Part shown: positions 41,901 to 50,027 of the stretch, in pieces
Position numbering within the stretch: the first letter of the stretch is position 1
Layout: the number at the start of each line of letters is the position of its first letter
From: Symbiodinium natans
Taxonomy: Eukaryota > Sar > Dinophyceae > Suessiales > Symbiodiniaceae
DNA length: 64,000 nucleotides
Direction of reading: 5' to 3'
Assembly (NCBI GenBank): GCA_905221605.1
Contig: CAJNDS010001112.1
Coordinates: forward strand, 1,519,972 to 1,583,971
Made by a program: the position numbers and the translations under genes
Notes under the pieces: generated by a model
Database searches by the model: none
Seen by the model: the letters and a program-made list of their open reading frames with translations, nothing else
What the model was told of the DNA's origin: nothing

Positions 41901-42514
41901 TTGGAGGTGCCGAGCGTGGAGACATGGGCTCCTTGACCGCCGGCAAGGGAAGGTGCAGGGTTGGATAAGCGCGAAGGGTTTAGGGTCTGTATGTAGGATA
42001 GAAGTATAGATACTACCTATGCATTTTTAGACATCATGCGGACGAACATCTTTTTTATTGATCTACCCAGACGTTGACAGGTTATAGAGCTCTCCATGGC
42101 AGGAGATGCTTTGGTTATGCAGTAGCCTCAGGGGTTACACCGGCTCGAGATCACTACGCGATTTTGAGCCGTAACAGCTGAAGTGCCTGAAAAGTACATG
42201 TGCCTGGGCTGTAGTACCTGGAGTACCGGAAATGCTGGCATAGCTCAGCTCTGGTGCAAGTGCGGAGCATAGACCAAACCTAAGCCGGGCTAGCGTCGAA
42301 ACCCCAAAGCGAGATTCCTGCAAACCCTATATGCCCAAACCCTAAACTATAGTTGTGAGAGTTGAAACCCTAAACCCTAAACCCTAAACCCTAAACCCTA
42401 CACAAAATACCTCCCCCCCATGTTTAGGTGCCCTCCACCTCCGAAAAGCGGAAGCCGGTCGGACGGCCCGCGCGCTTGGGTCACAGGCCAGCAGCAGGGG
42501 CCCAGGGCTTCTGA
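19060..42514 (+). CDS. Split ABC transporter gene, SbmA/BacA-YddA (ABCD-like) type
   Basis: Over twenty short exons on the plus strand spell, in the correct order, a half-size ABC transporter with its membrane domain before its ATPase. Family landmarks: FWSALQNHQSKQFY (19880-19948), DNPDQRI (near 23329), ANANFRSEL (near 25658), APAYFTGALDLGQLM (28640-28690), VIEFSNL and LTPEGR (30655-30735), SPGERLLIVLPASGGKS (35190-35240), LSQEQQQRLSFARVLL (39136-39182), GLAVLDEPLANL (40448-40485) and HTRVLELE near 41885. Such proteins move peptides, vitamins or fatty acyl compounds across an inner or organelle membrane. Three ATPase positions differ from the canonical: the first Walker A Gly is Leu, the signature LSxGE has Glu for Gly, and the H-loop GHR reads SRR. 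Walker B (LDE) is intact. The stop is TGA at 42512-42514. The 5' end is uncertain and may include 17146. A separate gene lies inside the 30733-35144 intron. Confidence 0.72.
19530..19598 (+). CDS. ABC transporter exon, transmembrane helix 1
   Basis: AGYAAAHVTLLGVALYVDVA is a hydrophobic segment at the place of the family's first membrane helix. In phase with the exon on either side. Confidence 0.55.
19849..19953 (+). CDS. ABC transporter exon, conserved WN-x-F-x-ALQ block
   Basis: TSFAEALTQWNGVFWSALQN is the family's conserved N-terminal block (NxWNxxFYxALQNRD). The acceptor is TTACAG. GACCC at 19949-19953 recurs in phase at 20722-20726. Confidence 0.65.
20722..20803 (+). CDS. ABC transporter exon, membrane helix 2
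   Basis: GLLWDFIIITGVTGFVGTYS followed by DYLNG. It follows a long CCCTAAA array. GGCAT at 20800-20804 recurs in phase at 21636-21640. Confidence 0.6.
21067..21202. mobile_element. MITE, GGTTCTTAGTAGGGAA family
   Basis: Near-perfect terminal inverted repeats GGCTGGTTCTTAGTAGGGAA and its complement ending AAGAACCAGCC, with a second internal GGTTCTTAGTAGGGAA at about 21120. Sister copy at 58263-58440. Confidence 0.8.
21637..21728 (+). CDS. ABC transporter exon, cytosolic loop
   Basis: MWHLHARDHLTRHFNGLW fits the family's loop LxxRWRxxLTxxxxxxWL. GACA at 21726-21729 recurs in phase at 23329-23332, which places DNPDQRI directly after CTSLG as in the family. Confidence 0.6.
21803..21900. mobile_element. 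MITE, GGGGTCGGAA family
   Basis: Starts GGGGTCGGAAGAATTACGAA and ends ATTCTAGTTACTAAGGCCCCTA; the two ends are imperfect inverted copies. Sisters at 11913-11990, 56055-56140, 61780-61880 and the long form at 14309-15010. Confidence 0.7.
23329..23388 (+). CDS. ABC transporter exon with DNPDQRI motif
   Basis: DNPDQRIDQDVDEFVGSTRE carries the family's hallmark NPDQRI-x-x-D sequence. It lies between a CCCTAAA array and a TTTAGGG array. CGTGAG (23383-23388) recurs in phase at 24703-24708. Confidence 0.75.
24703..24790 (+). CDS. ABC transporter exon, loop/membrane part (frame uncertain)
   Basis: In phase with the previous exon the frame reads REAGHLLPDLAALSAAATS. A second frame, LAIYFPILLRSAPPPLLG, is more hydrophobic and also open. 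The repeat word supports the first. The 3' end is not defined. Confidence 0.4.
25117..25194 (+). CDS. ABC transporter exon, membrane helix 4
   Basis: RIASGFVLVWPVFGAVVTHK followed by PLAPKL corresponds to the family's GYLVWAALxYAxxGTxxTH segment. TTGGC at 25192-25196 recurs in phase at 25640-25644. Confidence 0.55.
25645..25699 (+). CDS. ABC transporter exon, EADFR-like block
   Basis: AGESANANFRSELVHARDK matches the family's ExxFRxALVRxRE block. The upstream in-frame IGRSLVPLS also resembles the family, so the exon may begin about 35 bases earlier. Confidence 0.6.
26205..26329. mobile_element. MITE whose right end forms a 3' splice site
   Basis: Right terminus TTCTCAAGCAAATAGTAG is the same as in the copies at 12837-12988 and 51465-51572. 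Coding sequence resumes within two bases of the TAG. Confidence 0.55.
26330..26392 (+). CDS. ABC transporter exon, NAESIALY-like block
   Basis: GMEAESLALLQAGPQLAET matches the family's NAESIALYxGE block. The codon phase relative to the exon before it does not yet fit, so a boundary or base may be wrong. Confidence 0.45.
27306..27403 (+). CDS. ABC transporter exon, coupling region
   Basis: LRSLQERFEVMKRVAYAEFD fits the LxxRFxxVxxN region. The donor CGTAG before GTTCTT and the acceptor CAAG at 28604 share AGGT in phase. Confidence 0.6.
28040..28166. repeat. TATG/TGTG microsatellite
   Basis: Runs of TATGTATG and TGTGTATG. Thr/His-rich frames on the minus strand are its translation. Confidence 0.9.
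28605..28706 (+). CDS. ABC transporter exon, last membrane helices
   Basis: YEEYGTVVPFVLLAPAYFTG then ALDLGQLMQPLSYR matches FPxxVAAPRYFAGxIxLGxLMQ of the family. It ends CTACAG before GTTTAGGG. AGGTT is shared, in phase, by both sides of the next intron (28705-28709 and 29107-29111). Confidence 0.75.
28771..28873. mobile_element. MITE, TTGGGATGTTCCCCCTTA family
   Basis: Left TTGGGATGTTCCCCCTTA and right GAGGGGGAACCATCCCA are inverted copies; inner arms are CAGTTCTTA and TAAGGACTG. Sister copies or fragments: 12651-12730, 45143-45220, 51992-52096, 57265-57310. Confidence 0.8.
29109..29172 (+). CDS. ABC transporter exon, end of membrane domain
   Basis: LRMIVERVSASLTFPVAAYE lies between opposed telomere-type arrays and ends CAG before GTTGGC. 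GCAG recurs in phase at 30630-30633. Confidence 0.6.
29596..29666. repeat. TTTAGGG array
   Basis: Ten TTTAGGG units without interruption. Confidence 0.9.
29838..29921. repeat. CCCCAAA array ending in poly-C
   Basis: About eight CCCCAAA units followed by a run of about 24 C. Confidence 0.9.
30310..30413. mobile_element. MITE, GCCCAGTxGTACCC family
   Basis: GCCCAGTAGTACCC at the left mirrors GGTTACTGGGC at the right. Sisters: 51147-51212, 57905-58009, 60248-60352, 61283-61412 (inverted). Confidence 0.75.
30634..30732 (+). CDS. ABC transporter exon, start of the ATPase domain
   Basis: TVIEFSNLLILWP and later DLAVLTPEGR match the family's IxFxxLxVxTPxGR opening of the nucleotide-binding domain. 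The acceptor is GTGCAG. AGAG recurs in phase at 35143-35146, more than 4 kb away. Confidence 0.65.
31055..33485 (+). CDS. Secreted or organelle-targeted protein, nested in an ABC transporter intron
   Basis: Five exons give about 530 residues: 31055-32331, 32475-32536, 32649-32718, 33169-33250 and 33384-33485. The ATG at 31055 (GCCATGG) is followed by a basic stretch and a hydrophobic run, AAMAAAMLAACLCIFSPS, a typical signal peptide. The rest has no Cys-rich or catalytic signature; it is rich in alternating polar and hydrophobic residues (VAFAAAG, DWTVQLDG, TLAVEK), which suggests many beta-strands, perhaps a membrane barrel. The 5' exon is long and GC-rich with strong third-position bias. 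The frame is open further upstream to 30935, but the signal peptide favours 31055. All four introns carry direct repeats in phase. A further exon near 33590-33671 (IPATPMPQPPRYGEG) is possible if exon 5 ends early. Family not recognised. Confidence 0.7.
32827..32886. repeat. CT microsatellite
   Basis: TCTCTCTC runs inside an intron of the nested gene. Confidence 0.9.
33331..33380. mobile_element. Half MITE abutting an exon
   Basis: The right half of the element whose full form lies at 41293-41410; it ends GGTATTGGGCTCTTTGGG. The next base begins AAGGCCACC, the second copy of the direct repeat that brackets the intron. Confidence 0.65.
34972..35057. mobile_element. MITE, ACTTGGAGGTTCA family
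   Basis: ACTTGGAGGTTCAGGGTAC and GTACCATGAACCTCCAAGT are terminal inverted repeats. Sister at 49090-49231. Confidence 0.8.
35145..35248 (+). CDS. ABC transporter exon with altered Walker A
   Basis: VVLSSLTFHVSPGERLLIV then LPASGGKSLFLGV. The family expects (L)IxGPSGxGKSSLL. Here the invariant first Gly is Leu while the GGKS end, with its Lys, is kept. Nucleotide binding may be weakened. The exon follows a CCCTAAA array and ATGTAG. Confidence 0.7.
35870..36050. repeat. AT-rich simple repeat
   Basis: Runs of AAATA/ACAAATA and then TATATATA within the intron between 35248 and 36776; Ile/Tyr/Phe-rich minus-strand frames are its translation. Confidence 0.85.
36776..36862 (+). CDS. ABC transporter exon between Walker A and signature
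   Basis: GLEVIPDAMFVQGFECLALR sits where the family has the Q-loop stretch (FLPQxPYLPxGTLR); a Gln is present. It ends TCTGGAG before GTACTC; GAGG is shared in phase with 38193-38196. Confidence 0.5.
38196..38290 (+). CDS. ABC transporter exon, helical subdomain
   Basis: GDVELVLSLVGLQSLLPSAE then RAANWEAYGPL matches the family's LxxVxLxxLxxRLDxxxDW stretch before the signature. CCTG near its end recurs in phase at 39134-39137, joining PL to SQEQQQR. Confidence 0.6.
39138..39203 (+). CDS. ABC transporter exon with altered signature motif
   Basis: LSQEQQQRLSFARVLL is the ABC signature followed by the conserved RLxFARxLL helix. The fourth signature residue, normally Gly, is Glu. The exon may begin earlier, at GCAG (39112-39115), giving extra residues VSFAQEL. 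Confidence 0.7.
39901..40136. repeat. Long TTTAGGG array
   Basis: More than thirty TTTAGGG units with few changes, placed between the signature and Walker B exons. Confidence 0.95.
40412..40501 (+). CDS. ABC transporter exon with Walker B
   Basis: RNGSSGPGLAVLDEPLANLE contains an intact Walker B with catalytic Glu (LAVLDEP) and a D-loop-like ANLE. GGCA (40497-40500) recurs in phase at 41170-41173, with a GC donor and AG acceptor. Confidence 0.7.
41175..41257 (+). CDS. ABC transporter exon, H-loop region
   Basis: ACRLLQQLPAETALLTLSRR fits the LxxxLxxTxISVGHR stretch, with Arg where the switch His is expected. GGTCGGA (41257-41263) recurs at 41818-41824 in the same phase. Without that splice the frame would stop at 41265. 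Confidence 0.6.
41293..41410. mobile_element. MITE, CCCAAAGAGCCCAATA family (full copy)
   Basis: CCCAACGAGCCCAATACCCC and GGGGATATTGGGCTCTTTGGG form the terminal inverted repeat. Fragments at 28935-29005 and 33331-33380. Confidence 0.8.
41681..41800. repeat. CCCTAAA array at an intron end
   Basis: About sixteen CCCTAAA units ending 18 bases before the ABC exon at 41818. Confidence 0.95.
41818..41906 (+). CDS. ABC transporter exon near the C-terminus
   Basis: Reads SEPPPPPPRAPIERTRRL then APAHTRVLELE. The last part equals the family's FHxRxLEL ending. GAG before GTGCCG is a GT donor; AGGTGCC (41905-41911) recurs exactly and in phase at 42426-42432. Confidence 0.65.
42428..42514 (+). CDS. ABC transporter last exon
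   Basis: After TTTAG, 28 codons read VPSTSEKRKPVGRPARLGHR and on to AQGF, then TGA (42512-42514). A basic tail rich in Lys, Arg and Pro. Confidence 0.6.
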   Translation: MPSTSEKRKPVGRPARLGHRPAAGAQGF

Positions 42515-43096
42515 GTATCATGGGGGAGGTTACCCAACATCGGGGGTGGGTGGGTGGGTGGGGGGTTAGGGTTTAGGGTTTAGGGGTTTAGGGGTTTAGG
42601 GGGTTTAGGGTTTAGAGGGTTTCTGCACAAAGGGTTTATAGGGGCTTGTCCTTGTGGATGCCAGTGCAATCCATTCACATGAGCGCTACGAGACCTGGCG
42701 TCAGATGTATGCAGATCGCCCGACTGGCAGCCGCGTGCAGTAGTCGTGCAGTGGCTTCCTGATGCGTGAGTCCTGTGCAGCGGGTCCAGGGCTAGGCTTT
42801 GGCAGCTTCTCCTGAAAACAGGGTTTTGGGCTTCAGGGTTCCTAGGGATCAGTTTTATTGTTTTTTTGTTTTTTTTTTTTGGGGGGGGGAAGGAGGGGCT
42901 TCCCACTGAAGGGATTGTCGTATGTTGGGGCATATTCGGGCCGGGGCCCCTGTTGCAGGAAACTCCACTTGTAGGTTTTTACAAGGTTCAGACGTTTAGG
43001 GTTTAGGGTTAGGGTTTAGGGGCGACCCTAAGCCACAGGCCGTAACACACGACAACCCTCCACAGCCCGAAGCCCAAAACCCCCTCGCAAGCAGGG

Positions 43097-43214
43097 TATA
43101 GGGTTTAGGGTTTAGAGGGTTTAGAGGGTTTAGAGGGTTTAGAGGGTTTAGAGGGTTTAGAGGGTTTAGAGGGTTTAGAGGGTTTAGAGGGTTTAGAGGG
43201 TTTAGAGGGTTTAG
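43097..43214. repeat. Nine-base variant array, GGGTTTAGA
   Basis: About twelve units of GGGTTTAGA, two bases longer than the telomere-type heptamer, gives an LNPLNPLNP frame on the minus strand. Confidence 0.95.
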
Positions 43215-46090
43215 GGACCCTTCCCAAATCCTCCCCACCCGCAGAGCCCAAAAATCATAAACCCAGAGCAGACAGGTCCGCCGTCGGCATCAAGAGCCCG
43301 GAGTGAACAGCCCCTTGGCTTTTTGACATACAGGCTGTAAAGGGTTTAAGGGTTTTGGGTGGGGTTTGGGGCTTGAGGGTTCGACTTCTCCTTGCGCTTT
43401 GCCACGGACATTTCGGGTGCCGCCGCATATTGTCTCGCGTATGGGTGTGCACTCAAGTAAGGGCAACCCACGCTGTAATTAAGCCATAGTGGGGGTAGGG
43501 TTGAGGTTGAGGGCTTAGCGCCGGGGATTGCTCACAGGCTTGTTGCCAAAAAATGTGTATATCGGGCCGCGCAGAAGCATGAGAATTCCAGCACGCGGGC
43601 GGCCGTGGTGCCGAGACCTTGCGACTAGTTCAGGTGGATTGAAGGTGCCTGCTTCCCTTCAGCTTTCAGGGAGGTTGCTTGCAGCCCTTCATGAGATCGG
43701 TTCCATAGACAGGGGGTTTAGGGTTTAGGGTTTAGGGTTTAGGGCCACATAAGGATCATAAGGCGAGGGCTGGCCATGAAGGCTTCTCAAAGCTCGCCCG
43801 GCCAATTTCGGGTTTAGGATTTGTGCCTTGGTGGCACAGTGGTTTAGGGTTTAGGGTTTAGGGTTCAGGGTTCAGGGTTTAGGGTTTAGGGTTTGGGGGT
43901 TCAAGGTTCCCTGATAAAGTAACCAACCCCAAAAAAGGGGCGCCCTTGTTATGACATGGTAATACCGGCTTACCAAGGTGCGCTGCAGGTGTGGGACATG
44001 TTGAGGAGGTACCCTTAATGCAGGGATATACCTTAGTTCATAATCATGATCCTTAGTATAAATTAGGGTATGTACCTTAATTATGGGGTTTTGGAAGATT
44101 TGGGCCGCTTCCTCCAACCGACCCCATATGGGTATCCCAATATCCCTCATTGTTTAGGGGGGTGATCTGGTGATATAGCGCGGTTCGAAACTTTATGACA
44201 GTTCGGAAGGGTTCATGGTTTCGGGTTTAGGTGTTTCTGAGGTTGTTTTTGCTTGGAGTAAAGCCGGCTCGTTCTCCGGCCTCAACGTTGCAATGCCCAG
44301 ACTCAAAAATTTACATCTGGCACATCAACAACGAACCTACACCCTAACTGCCCTAAATCCTAAACCTGACTAAACCCGTACTACCTAAACCCTGAGTTCT
44401 GAATACGGGTTGGCAAAAAACACCCTAAACCTTGGATATCCGAAACTCTAAGGCCCCAATACTGACACTGAACCCTGAATTCTGAATACAACACTGAATA
44501 CCAAGAAAGAAAAAGTTGCCCTTCAGAGCTCAGGTCCTTTCCTCGGTACTCCACGATCCATCGAAGTCCTTAACAGTGCTGGAGGAAAAAGGAGATGTCA
44601 AGTCGGGCTTCGGGCTTTGCATGGTTTAGGGTTGAGGGTTCGGGGTTCGGAGGGTTCGGAGGGTTCGGAGGGTTTAGGGTTTAGGGTTTAGGGTGTAGGG
44701 TCTGCTGCAGCTTTTGTTTCTGTGACGCGTACATCTCTTGAAGTCTAATTAAGCCGTTCTTTGCAAGGCGAGGCAAGGCACCCTTGGGCTCGGCGATGTC
44801 ATGAAACTAACCTGGCCTTTTAGTAGGACTGGGAGTAGGCACTTTTTTCCTTGATTTAGGGTTGGGGTTCCCTTTTTTATTCCTAGGCTACTCCCAGGTC
44901 TAGTTTAAAAGCCAAAGGATCCATGTACCTATACCCTGTAAGGCTCAGAATAGCCCAAAGTAGGTGTTGTTTACAGGCTTGAGACCCCAATGTAGGGATT
45001 ATTTGTATACTTGGGGTCCTAGGGATGTAGTATATACTTGGGCCTGAAAGGGGTTCCCAAAGAGTAGCTTTATGGGGTAAGCATAGAAGGGAGCACCATT
45101 GTGTGAATGATTAGGGAGCCCGTTGACCGCTTTACCTTCTTCTAACAGTCCTTAACAGGGACTATAGTACCCCCTATTGGAATCCCTGTTAAGGACTGTT
45201 CGTATAAGGGGGAACACCCCAAGTTCTGCCGGTTACCATCTTCGCTTGCGGCTGTTGCATGCGCCGGAGCAAAAGCTCACTTTGCCATCAGAAGAAGATC
45301 CCCAAATCTGAAGGCTAGGCGACTCCTGGGAAATCCGAACGCAAGAGCAAACCCTAAACCCGAAACCCTACAAACCCTGTGGACTGCTAGCAGAGAGCGC
45401 GTGCCAAACACGAAACCCTCTTCTCCATGCTGACTTCTTGCTGCTGGAGCATGGAGAAACTGCGTGCTCTCCTCAAGGCCAAAGCCCAAGAAACACCTAG
45501 ACCGAAACCCCCTAAACCTTACAAACCCCATAAACCCTCAACCCGAACCTGTACACCCCAAACAACAACCAAACCCAAAGTAACTTCAAGCTCCTGTCTG
45601 TCAGCAAACAGAGGCTTATAGGGTTCTCAAGGGAGGGTGGGTTCAAGAGGGGTTTGGGGTTTAGGGTTTAGGGTACCCTAAACCCTCAACCCTCAACCCT
45701 AAACCCTAAAGCCTGGTGGGTTCAAGCGAGGTTTAGGGTTTAGAGTAGGGGTCATGTAACCCAAAGGTTCCTGACCACTACAACCTATGCCTCCCTAAGA
45801 CTCCCTAAGCTTCCCTAACGTTCCCTAGGTACCTACCTCCCATGAACCCCTTGTCCCTTAAGGACCCTAAAAGTTAGAGGCCGACCCACCGTCAGCACGG
45901 ACTGCAGATTCCTGGATGTGGACAGAGGCGGGATTTTTGGCTTGAGGGTTTCGGTTTAGGGCTTAGGGTTTCGGATTTAGGGTTTAGGGTTTAGGGTTTA
46001 GGGTCCCACGTCAGAGCGCGCGGGGTCAAAAGGGTTTGGATCCATTGTTTTGGGCTTGGGCTCCCTCAGCCCTTTGAGCCCTAAACCCTA

Positions 46091-46197
46091 AGGGTCCATG
46101 CACCTAAAAAGGGAATACTTGGGCCTTAATGTATACCTCCTATATAATTAGGGGCTCTTTTGGCCCAAGTATACAGTAATATGGTACGTGGACCCTT
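46091..46197. mobile_element. MITE, AGGGTCCATGxACC family
   Basis: AGGGTCCATGCACC and GGTACGTGGACCCT are terminal inverted repeats; inner arms are ACTTGGGCC and GGCCCAAGT. Sisters at 60678-60776 and, partial, 57745-57808. Confidence 0.8.
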
Positions 46198-46366
46198 ATG
46201 GCAATGGCCAAACCCTGAGCATCCGTCACTCAGACTACGCTTAGCTCATGGAACTCAGTCAGAAAGAAGATTGTAATTTGGTATGGAGTATTCTATACGT
46301 TTTGGGCAGCTGCTTGGGCAATGCTTGTAGGGGCCCTAAACCATAAACCCTAAACCCTAATGTCCC

Positions 46367-46513
46367 ATGGTGTGCTTCGCGCGTGAGCGATTAAACCCTG
46401 GACTCTTGGCGGCCAACGTGCTTGCGCCCTGTGCTGAGGAGCAGTTCGCATCAAATGCGGAAGCGGCCGCTGACAGAGCTGCCTGGCCTACACCCAGCAT
46501 CCGAAGCCCCAAA
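46367..46513 (+). CDS. Gene D, candidate first exon
   Basis: ATG in CCCATGG context right after a CCCTAAA array. It reads MVCFARERLNPGLLAANVLA then PCAEEQFASNAEAAADRAAW and a Pro/Ser tail. No family recognised. Confidence 0.45.
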
Positions 46514-46677
46514 CGAGGGCAGTTGCCTAAATTAGGGTCCTCAGTGGGCAGTTGTCGGTTCCCCCTGTTTTGGGGTCCCCTACATCGCACGGCACCCTTC
46601 AAAGAAGGATACGAAGAGGCCGCATTTGTGGAGCTCAAAGGGTGTAAGACTAGATGAAGCCTTGTAGCTAACCACAG

Positions 46678-46753
46678 GTGTCCAAGACTGTCCCTGCAGC
46701 ACAGTCCACGGCCGCCCCCGAGGGATGGCGTTCCAATTCCCCGGACCTCATAT
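46678..46753 (+). CDS. Gene D, second exon
   Basis: After CCACAG the frame reads VSKTVPAAQSTAAPEGWRSN. GAGG within it is shared in phase with the next exon, so it may end at TAAPE. Confidence 0.4.
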
Positions 46754-46946
46754 GGTTTCCGAAAATAGGGGTACCCTTTTTGGGGGGCCCCTTCAGGGGA
46801 TTCTATACTACTTGGGGTATAGAAGGGGTACGCCCTTTTTTGGGAAAGACCCTTGTAAGGCTTAGGAAGGTGCATGCAGAGGCGTTGTTAAACCATCAGG
46901 ACTATGGTGTTGAAACTCCCAGAGGGTCCTTTGGCTTGCGTTTGAG

Positions 46947-47014
46947 GCCCTGACAGCCATCTACGACTCCGCCTGCTGGGTGGCGAACACTGCCCTGTCG
47001 CTGCGGGGGGCCAG
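46947..47014 (+). CDS. Gene D, third exon
   Basis: EALTAIYDSACWVANTALSL then RGAR, ending CCAG before GTTTAAG. Strong GC bias at third positions. Helical, possibly membrane-associated; not recognised. Confidence 0.5.
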
Positions 47015-47285
47015 GTTTAAGCAAGACAGTGTCTAGGGTGGAGAGCGTGAACTGTGCCTAGTGCGTGGGGGTGTGGGATAGGGGATCGGACTGCGACCGC
47101 GAATCCCAAAGCCACAAAGCCTAATCCGAAACCCTGACCCTAAACCCTAAACCCTGAACCCTAAACCCTAAACCGAAGAATTCCTTGCCCGGCTGCCGCG
47201 CCCCTCCTTCGGCTCAGAGACGCGTTGTCCGCGAGGGAGAGGCTGCCAGAGGTGCCTCTGCTGCCTTTTACCAAGATTGGGAGAT

Positions 47286-47706
47286 TAGGGCCCTGTAATC
47301 CCCAGAGTCAGCCCTATAAAGGGCCTTTTGTGAGTGGTTATATGGGCGATTTAGGGCCTATATATAATCCCCATAGTCAACCCTACAAAGGGCCTTTTAT
47401 GAGTGTATGGGCTAGAATCCCCATAATCAACCCTACAAAGGGCCTTTTGTGAGTATGGGCTATTAGGGCCTATAATCCCCATAGTCAACCCTACAAAGGG
47501 TCTTTTTTTGAGTGGTGATGTGGGCTATTGGGGCCCGACAATCCCCATAATCAACCCTACAAAGGGCCTTTTGTGAGTATGGGCTGCTAGGGCCGATAAT
47601 CCCCATAATCAACCCCAGAAAGGGCCTTTGTTGAGGGGTTATAGGGCTATAGCCCGTCTTGAAGGGCCTTTGTTGAGGGGCTAGAGGGCATTAGAGCCCG
47701 TCTTGG
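47286..47706. repeat. Tandem repeat of a roughly 60-70 base unit
   Basis: Seven or so copies of AATCCCCATAATCAACCCTACAAAGGGCCTTTTGTGAGT-like units (written here as separated core words: AATCCCCATA, ATCAACCCTAC, AAAGGGCCTTTTGTGAG), decaying to the right. AAAGGGCCTTT is itself palindromic. Confidence 0.9.
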
Positions 47707-49089
47707 TACGCAGGCACCCTCAACCCTGAACCGAACACCCTTGAGAAGCTTCGAGGGATTGCGTAAACAGCAGCTCAAGATTCTAAAAGCCCTGGGCCCT
47801 GGTTCAGGGTTCAGGGTTCAGGGTTTAGGGTTTAGGGAAGAGGGTACTTCAATGTTCACGGGTAGTTGTGCTGTGAAGGCTACTTGAAAGGTTGCATGGG
47901 CAGCTCATCAGTTTGGTTCAAAGTAGCCCTTAGCCTACTTACCGTAGAGATTTAGGGTTTAGGGTTTAGGGTTTAGGGTTTAGGGTTTAGGGTAGCGAAG
48001 GCAATCACCCTAGCTTATCTCTGCCCATTGAAGCCTCAAGTATGTTTGCCACACGGTAACTCCCCAAACTCAAACGAGCTTAACAGTTTGGATGCCTAAC
48101 GGCCGCTGGTGTCCCAGCCCCTCCTCCAGGCTAGCTTCTTGGGGGCCCCTTAGGGTTTAGGTGTAGGATGTTTAGGGTTTAGGGTTTAGGGTTTAGGGTT
48201 TAGGGCACCCCGGAAGGCCTCAATAGTCCCAGAGATTCCCCAAAAGAGGCCGTGGCAGTTCAGCTGGGGGTTTCCTAAATTAGGGGCACCTGAATATAAG
48301 GGAATCCTACGATTTTGGGTCTATATTGGGGTCCCCCTATTTTCGTAAAACCTTTGAGCTGAGGCCATGCAAGCCGTTCTGGCAGCTCGCCGGTCGGCGC
48401 TTTGCCTTGCTTAAGGGGTATAAGGAGGGGGTTTAGGGTTTAGGGTTTAGGGTTTAGGGTTTAGGGACCCCTACAATGGACCCTCAATCTTATTCCCTAT
48501 AAAATCCCTTATGTCTACCCTAGAAAGTTCCTATTGTACCTAGCGGCCCCTAAAAAAGCCTGAGGGTTTAGGGCTTGGGGTTTAGGGTTCAGGGTTTGGG
48601 GTTTAGGGTTTAGGGTTTAGGGTTCCCGCGGCTCCCGCTGTGACCACAAGTGCCTGCGCGATGTGTTTTTTGTCGGTTTAAATTGACTTCTGGGACCGGG
48701 ACTAGGCCCTTTTTTTTTTAAAGGGTTGGGGTTCCCTTAGAATCTCCGTAAAACCAAGAAGGGTGCCCTTTCTATTCCCAGGTTACTCCCGGGTCACCAG
48801 GCCCTAAACCTGTTTGCGCCAAGGTCTCTTGCAGCCAGCCGGGTTAAAGCTTTAGAACTAGAACTCTAAACCTTAAACCTTAAAACCCTAAACCCTAAAC
48901 CGCCCTCCTCGCCGAAGCCTGCTTTACAAGACCCCGAAGACATGGAATCACGGCCTAGGCGAAAACAATAATTTCTAAAAACAATAAATGTCAAGATCTT
49001 GTCCCGATCAATCCTGCAAGCATGCGCCAGCGGGAATTTATGAAGGGTTTCGGGCTTAGGGCTTGGGGGGGAACCATGGCGGGAATTAC

Positions 49090-49231
49090 ACTTGGAGGTT
49101 CATGGTACTTAGTAACCAATTATAACTGTACTTATAACCCAAATTATAACTGTATTAGTGCACTTCGGGGGCTTATCAGTACAGTTATAAGTACAGTTAT
49201 AATTGGTTAATAAGTACCATGAACCTTCAAG
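49090..49231. mobile_element. MITE with long terminal inverted repeats
   Basis: ACTTGGAGGTTCATGGTACT at the left is matched by AGTACCATGAACCTTCAAG at the right, and the pairing continues inwards through ACCAATTATAACTGTACTTA. Arms are over 45 bases, so nearly the whole element folds on itself. Confidence 0.85.
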
Positions 49232-49261
49232 CAAGGGATCCTTTGACTCAAGGTTCCCCGC

Positions 49262-49329
49262 TGCGCCGCGCGCCTTCCGGGACTGGGCCGTCGCTACCTC
49301 TACGAGGTCACGGTCGTGTTTGAGTTTAG
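49262..49329 (+). CDS. Gene D, candidate internal exon
   Basis: The best frame reads ARLPGLGRRYLYEVTVVFE and ends directly at a TTTAGGG array. Two other frames are open, so the call is weak. Confidence 0.35.
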
Positions 49330-50027
49330 GGTTTAGGGTTTAGGGTTTAGGGTTTAGGGCAAGCGGCCGAATTATTCCCCCCCCCCCCTTACCTGCAACC
49401 CTCAACCCCAAAACCCCCCAAAAAACAAACCCAAACCCTACAAACCCTATAAACACTAAACCCGAAACCCTAACCCAGAGGTCGAGACTGAGCGCGCATG
49501 CCTTCCTTAGAGTCCTTTGTGTAGAGAAGTATGGTTATCGTCGTCAGGGCGGTTGATGGGCATGCATTGGGATGTTTCCCCTTATGCGATAATAACAGCT
49601 CCTTAAAAGTGGTTCTAAGTGGGAACATCCAAGGCATGTACATTGCAAGCTCGCGCCCGTCAGTCGCAGTAGTCTTAGTACGGTGCTGGGTCTGCCGTCA
49701 CGACTGTTTTGGCGGCGATGGCCTCAACCGAACCGGCAAAAGACGGGCAAGCCCTTTCCATGGGGAGAACAGCTTGTAAATACCTCACCCCTCAGAGAGA
49801 GAAATACCTCATCCCTTCCCCGAAGGTTACCCTAAACCCTAAACCCTAAACCCTGAAGGTTGTATCCAGTCTGCCTTCAAGGTACGTACCTTAGGGGACC
49901 TTTAGGGAAGCTTAGGGGGTAGTGTTGGGGAACCTCGGGTTCCATACCCCCCTTGAGCCCCCCCCCCCGTCCCTTAAGATTTAGAAGGGTTTAGGGTTTA
50001 GGGTTTAGGGTTTAGGGCCAGGGCTCA

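Larger units (their letters stand above)
42515..46366. other. Spacer with arrays and MITEs, no firm gene
   Basis: Contains a 9-base variant array (43097-43214), MITEs at 44008-44103, 44822-44902 and 45143-45220, and an inverted copy of the CTAAGGCTCCAA family at 44935-45012. A possible exon at 45405-45470 is open in two frames (one reads ADFLLLEHGETACSP) and has no partners. Confidence 0.5.
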
